DNA of 64,000 nucleotides, from assembly GCA_001598975.1 (NCBI GenBank), contig BBXU01001231.1, forward strand, positions 1 through 64,000. The letters are read 5' to 3'. A program made the translations under genes and the position numbers. The notes beneath the pieces were generated by a model. That model was not told the origin of the DNA. It searched no databases and saw only the letters and a list, made by a program, of their open reading frames with translations. Of the stretch, positions 59,101-64,000 are shown in pieces. Origin of the DNA: Parachlorella kessleri (Eukaryota; Chlorophyta; Trebouxiophyceae; Chlorellales; Chlorellaceae). Every line of letters begins with the position of its first letter. Position 1 is the first letter of the stretch.

Positions 59101-62100
59101 GGGCGCTTCGACATGCGCACCCTGCAGGTGAGAGAGGGGGTGGCGGGGCAAGGGTGGCAACGTGGCAGGCGCAATGTGCACTCAAGGGTTGTCGCGGTTG
59201 GAGATACACGCAATCACACAGTTGGGAGTGTGCAGGTTTGGCTGCTGTGCCCTGCTGGGTGCGAAGTTTCTGGAGGGCAGGGTGCATGAGTAGCTCGAGC
59301 ACCCACTGTTCATTCTATTCCTGCAGGCAGCCACGGGGACCCTGGGCAACGGGCCAGACCCCATCCCTCAGGACGGGGACGGCTTCACCTATGAGCATCT
59401 GGCGCGCAGGGAGGAGCTGTGGTTTGATTTCTGTGCCGACACGGGCGACGGCGGGGACCCGACCTATGCGGTTGCCCGGTGCATGGCAGCCCCACAGATT
59501 CAGGTGCGGCGTGAAATGTCGAAGGTTACAGCTAGGAGAGGTGGAAACCACTGACTCGTCATGCATAGTGGAGGATGGCAGACTACATCGTCATTGTAAG
59601 TACGGCTGTGTACGTGCTTGTGTTGGAGATCTGGTTGGGGCAGCTAAACGTACCGTTACCACCCTGTGTGACGCACGGGTCCCCAGGCCTATGTCACCCA
59701 AGCGGCGCAGCTGGCTTGCTGCCACGTCCCGCTGTTGTCGTTGCAGGTCACACTGCCAGACGAGCTGGTCCCTGAGGACAAGAAGGCCCCAAAGAACGGC
59801 AGCAGGAGAAGTGGGGTGTCCAAAACGCTGCCGAGAGCAGAGCTGCTGGTGCATGGAGGAGATCTGGCCTACCCAAACCCAACAGGTACGTGGTCCATGC
59901 TGGCTTGGTTGGGTGGCACCGCCAGCATTGTACTTGACAGTTCGTCTGCCTGCTGCCCTGTCCGCCTCGGAACCCACACAAGCGTCAGCGAGGCAACCAG
60001 CGCTGCACTGGTGTGGTGTTTCCACGAGCAGCTGCTGACGCTGCCCCGCGCTCCTTGGCCACTCCCGCAGATGAGACGTATGTACAGCGCCTATTCAAGC
60101 CATATGAGGCGGCCTTTCCACCGCCCTCCCATGTGCACCCGGGCCACCTGGTTGTGAACAAACCTGACCTGCCTCCCCAGTACTGGGAAGGGGAGGGGCC
60201 TAGCAGCTGCAAGTGCGCGCTGCCGCCGCACTGTGGTTTGCACAATGGGGCAGAGCAGCAACGCCAGTGCAAGTGAGTGGGATGCCCTTTGCAGTGTCTT
60301 GCATGCCCACCCGTCATGCCCACCCGCCGGCCACAACTCTCTTCTGGTCCGATGTGCGTGGTTGGGCGCTCAAGCGGCTCCTGCACGCAGTGGCTCCTAT
60401 CTCATGCAAGTGGGGCAGCTGCAGAGGCAAAGAAGTGGCAGGCTGATGGTAATCGAAGTGCTGGGTGTACCATGTTCGCTGGACCCTCTAATCTCCTGCA
60501 TGTGCGCAAGTCGAACGCGGCCGCTCTGACCGCCCGCGCGCCCTCCGCTGCAGGCTGTGCCAGAAGGCGGACGCGCTGCGAGCCTACGAGGGGCCCTCCT
60601 GCTTCATGCTACCCGGCAACCACGACTGGATTGACGGGCTGGAGACTTTCCAGCGCCATGTGCAGCACAAGGGCTGGATCGGTGGCTGGCTACTCCCCCA
60701 GGTATGCGGCAGTGACAGGGACAGCGGTGGGCAGTTGAAAGGGCCCCGCGTGGTGTGCTGGCTGCTGCAGACAGTCCATGCCCACATGCCTGCAGCGGTG
60801 TGGGGATGGTTTTGGAGTTGCCGGCCCTACCTTGGGCAATTTTTTAGTAAGCTGGCCAGGGTGCGTGGCAGTGCCACGCCGGTGAGCCAGGTAGCCGCTG
60901 TGATGGTCGTATGAACTGGTGGCTCTGCTCTGGGAACCTCACCTGGATGATTTGCGATAGTGACAACCTTGTTGCAACCAGGCCAGTGTCTTTCAATTGC
61001 CCGCACCTGGCTGGGTGTGATGGGGTTTTCTCGGCCTCGGGTTGCAGGAGAAGAGCTACTTTGCGCTGCGGCTGCCCCACGGCTGGTGGCTATTTGGGCT
61101 GGATCTGGCGCTGGTGGACGACATCGACATGTGCCAGTACAGGTCAGCGCCTGGCCAGCCATGGCAGCTTGCCAGCGTGAGCCAGCAAGCTCTTGTTAGG
61201 TGTCTGCGGGTGGATGCCAGCGGTAGTCCCTACAGCAGCCTAGCACAGCCTGCCCACATCTGATGGACTGCTCCAGCCACTGGGCCCTTCCTCTGCGTAT
61301 TTCCACTCGGTAGTTCAGTGGCTCAAGCCTAGTAAGCACCGCATCCAGCCGCTTCATGTGGACGGTTTCGTGCAGGTACTTTGCACGTGTGGCCGAGGAC
61401 CGCATGGGCCCCGATGACCAGGCCATCGTGGCCATGCACTGCCCCACCTGGCTGGTGGACTGGTTCTGGGGCAGCGAGAAGTGCAAGAACCTGCGGCAGC
61501 TGATACGCGGGCCGCTGCGGGGCAGGGCGCGGGTCGGCCTGGCAGGTGAGCCTGCTGCTGGTCCCAGCCCAGGTGGCGGGCCATGCTGCGCTGCGCTGGT
61601 GCGCAAGTGAGAGGCTCTGCTGCTTGTAGAGGCTGCCGAGCTCTTGTCATGGTGGTCACCGCATCCTGCTTGGTCTTGCGCGCTACGAGTAGCACCGCTG
61701 CCAACCTGTGCCTCTCCACCCCATGTCAAAGATCCTGACATGACTGACAGTCAGAGAAATACCTGCCGCTGCCCGCCCGCTGCCTGCAGGCGACCTGCAC
61801 TTCTTCATGCGCCACTCGTTCACGCCCTACAGCGCCACCGCAGCCTCGCCCAGCCTTGCACCCTCCGTGGCGCCCTCCGAGCTGTCCACCCCCGCGGGCT
61901 CCTCCCCAAGGGGCCTCTCCCCTCCCAGCAGCCGCCCCTCCACGCCTACACCCGGCCTGCGCGGCTACATGTCGCCCTCCCAGCTGCATCAGTCGCTGGT
62001 GTCCCGCATCGCGGGGTGGACGGACAGCGGCAAGGGGGCGCCGGCAGGGGCTTCCCCCGTGCAGCCCGCCGCCTTGGGAGGGGCACCTGCGGCAGGCCTG

Positions 62101-64000
62101 CCCCAGCAGCAGCATCAGATCACCCAACAGCAGCAGCAGCCGCAGCAGCTGGTGTTTGGGAGGTCCATGGACATGGACACCTTCCTGGCAGGGTCCTCGC
62201 CCACAGGCAGCTCCCCGCTGGGCGGCTCGCCCCTGGGCAGCCACATGCTCCTGGACGCAGCAGCAGATGACAGCTCCCCGTCGGTTACGAGCGGGGGCAG
62301 TGAGCAGCAGCAGGGTGGCCGCTGCGGGCCCCGCTGGAGCGTGGCAGCCAGCCTGGCTGCCAGCGTGCCGTGGCGCAGGTCACAGGGCTTTGCTACGCCT
62401 CCGAGCGTTGGCAACGGCACCAGGAGTGCAGCTCCAGCTGCAGGGGCTGCTGGCGGGGCTGCCACTCTTGTGCACGGCATCGGCAGTGATGGGGGGGAGC
62501 CGGAAGCAGATAACCGCAGTCGCATGCTTCCGCTGGGTGAAGAGTCTTCGGAGGAGGCCCTGGGTCAGGGGCCTGGCAAGGCGTTGAGTGTGCCGGTGCC
62601 CATCGCTGGTGGCAGTCAGAGCAGGGGCATGCTGCCCATCCTCAGCCCCATCCACGGCAGCCAGTTGGAGCTGGCAGCGCTGGGCGGTGAGGTGCAGCAG
62701 AGGCGCTCTTCCGTCAATGGAGGCTTTGCGGCAGCGCCCAGCCTTGGTGCGGCAGCGGGTAGCGCGTCACCGGTGCACGCGGGCCTCGCCAGTGGTGCAG
62801 CAGTGAAGGCGCAGCTGGTCCGCCAGCTCAGCAACGGCACAAACCAGTACCTGCAGCAGCAGCAGCAGCAGCACGCGATGCTGCCACCCAGGTACCCTGA
62901 GCCTGTGCCAGGCATGGGCGATGGGGCTGCTGCCAGCACCGGCAGCTCCCCTACCGGTCCCGCCCTGCCTCCAGCACCTGCTGCCGGCAGCCTCGCTAGC
63001 AGCCTCACGAACAGCCTGGCGGGCGCGTCACCCTTTGGTGGCAGCTGGTGGCCCAGCCTGCGGCCCAAGTCTCGCGGCGAGCTGGCCCGGCAGGCGTCAG
63101 ATGCGTCTCAGGCGGCCGGAAACAACGGCAAGCGGCAGGAGAGCGGCCATGTACCAGGTGGGTTTTGCTGTACAAGATACTCTTTTTTGCTTCAGATATG
63201 TGACAACAATGGCAACATGTGCTAAGCATATAGGTGCCTTCATGATACCCTGGTGCGTACCTGCAGCAAGCCTCGTATCATTTGGCACACCAGCCAGCCG
63301 CTGCGCCTTCTACTGCCTTCTCACTCCTGTCTGTGCGCCATGCAATCCATCCTCAATGCAGAGAGCCCTGCTGACATCCCCGAGGGCTGGCACCTCAGCG
63401 ACCCTGAGCACCTGGTTGTGTCAGGCAGCGGCGGCGGCTTCCTGCACCCCACCCACGTCTTCTCGTACTCCCGCTTCCGCCCGATCCATGACCCGGCCGC
63501 CGGCCCCGTCTTTATGAAAGCCGCCGCCGACGCACGGCAGAGTAAGGGCGACACCACTGCTGGCATCGGCGGCGTGCCGCGGCGGCGCACGCCAAGCTCC
63601 TCTAGCCTCTACTCGCTGTCGCATCTGGAGGCGGAGGAGGCTGCCGCGGCGCACGCTGCCGCCAAGCCGCTGGGAGGGGAGTACCGCTGTGAGCGGGCAT
63701 TCCCTGCGCCCGAGCAGGTGGGCTCTTGGAGGGCTGGGCAGGCCGCGGCGCGGAGGGGGGGGGGCGCACAATTACAGAGGAGCGGGTGCAGGAGCAGGGT
63801 TCAGAGTGCAGCTCTTTGGTTGAGGGAGCGGATGTGAATGGCAGTATTTAGTAGCAGCATCCGAATCACAAGAGCACGTGGTGTAGCCTCCTCCTCAATG
63901 AACCTACGTCCCGCATTGTCAGATTGGCACTGACTGCTGCTGTGTACATGGCGTGCAGTCTCTCCGGCTGGGCCGACGCAACCTGCACATGTTCCGCATG
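56187..64000 (+). CDS. Multi-pass membrane calcineurin-like metallophosphoesterase (3' end outside window)
   Basis: Seventeen exons give 1,360 codons in phase before the edge: 56187-56297, 56522-56570, 56692-56761, 57086-57715, 57875-57975, 58199-58298, 58477-58639, 58969-59127, 59327-59503, 59747-59885, 60071-60272, 60554-60701, 61048-61142, 61376-61545, 61790-63157, 63362-63717, 63959-64000. The N-terminal third has several membrane spans (LAVYLVGLCAAFTV; LLLTVFLLSLAILGVLQGGY; WLTLVMMFGVNCLVE; LFDLLVSVKLFLGRFDM). The phosphoesterase metal motifs follow: DTGDGGDPTY, VHGGDLAYPN, FMLPGNHDWIDGL, AIVAMHCPTW, GDLHFFMRH and SGSGGGFLHPTHVF. Layout matches the large plant membrane phosphoesterases (for example Arabidopsis At4g11800-like proteins), whose substrate is unknown. 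Exon 15 inserts about 456 Ser/Gly/Gln/Pro-rich residues between the last two motifs. Exons 5 and 7 have less certain 3' ends. Confidence 0.88.
56958..57030 (+). repeat. Two-copy tandem repeat, 37-base unit, in phosphoesterase intron 3
   Basis: tacaccagcagtcgctgcca followed by gttcagatatgtacgg occurs twice, at 56958-56994 and 56995-57030, almost perfectly. Confidence 0.9.

Noticed and set aside
61726..62244. 172-codon minus-strand frame rich in Gly/Arg/Leu
   Set aside because: Mirror translation of the low-complexity phosphoesterase exon 15.

Overview
The window is nuclear DNA of a green alga. It is GC-rich and intron-dense, with short GT-AG introns and an unusual number of GC-AG introns. The genes are plant-like: two LHCII antenna genes, plastid-type MutS2, cystathionine gamma-synthase with a plastid-type leader, plant-type membrane-anchored hexokinase and sucrose-phosphate synthase. 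Together these point to a core chlorophyte, most likely a Chlorella-like trebouxiophyte. This placement is inference from gene content and exon style; no marker gene was compared. No rRNA, tRNA, CRISPR array or bacterial-type operon was seen.

Layout, left to right (exons were joined by hand from splice sites and reading phase): 3' end of a sucrose-phosphate synthase-like gene (+, 270-1494); SWIM zinc-finger protein (+, about 3060-5633); receptor-like protein kinase with a Cys-containing ectodomain (+, 6163-12170); small unrecognised five-exon gene (-, 13247-14055); cystathionine gamma-synthase (-, 14982-17400); PP2C phosphatase (-, 18507-21071), divergent from a small At2g23090-type zinc protein (+, 21325-22646); mitochondrial ribosomal protein mL54 (-, 22942-24171); ELM2-SANT chromatin protein (+, about 24873-28591); hexokinase (-, 29505-33363), divergent across 291 bp from plastid-type MutS2 with a Smr domain (+, 33655-39821); LHCII gene A (-, 41103-43076); XPD/ERCC2 helicase of TFIIH (-, 44401-51642); LHCII gene B (+, 53435-55401); and a membrane-anchored metallophosphoesterase that runs off the right edge (+, 56187-64000).

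The genes are independent eukaryotic units, not a pathway cluster. Themes are carbon metabolism (SPS, hexokinase), light harvesting (two LHCII genes with identical predicted mature proteins), methionine synthesis, genome maintenance (MutS2, XPD) and signalling (receptor kinase, PP2C, phosphoesterase). Between and inside genes lie at least three short dispersed repeat families, including one with a tandem cluster at 40201-40625 and all recognised copies on the + strand, a (TACC)n microsatellite beginning at a hexokinase splice donor, and several small tandem duplications.

The most interesting observations are the high share of GC-AG introns (13 of about 109 read), the receptor-like kinase, the LHCII pair with identical mature proteins but different leaders, the uncharacterised + strand repeat family, and a roughly 456-residue low-complexity insertion in the phosphoesterase.
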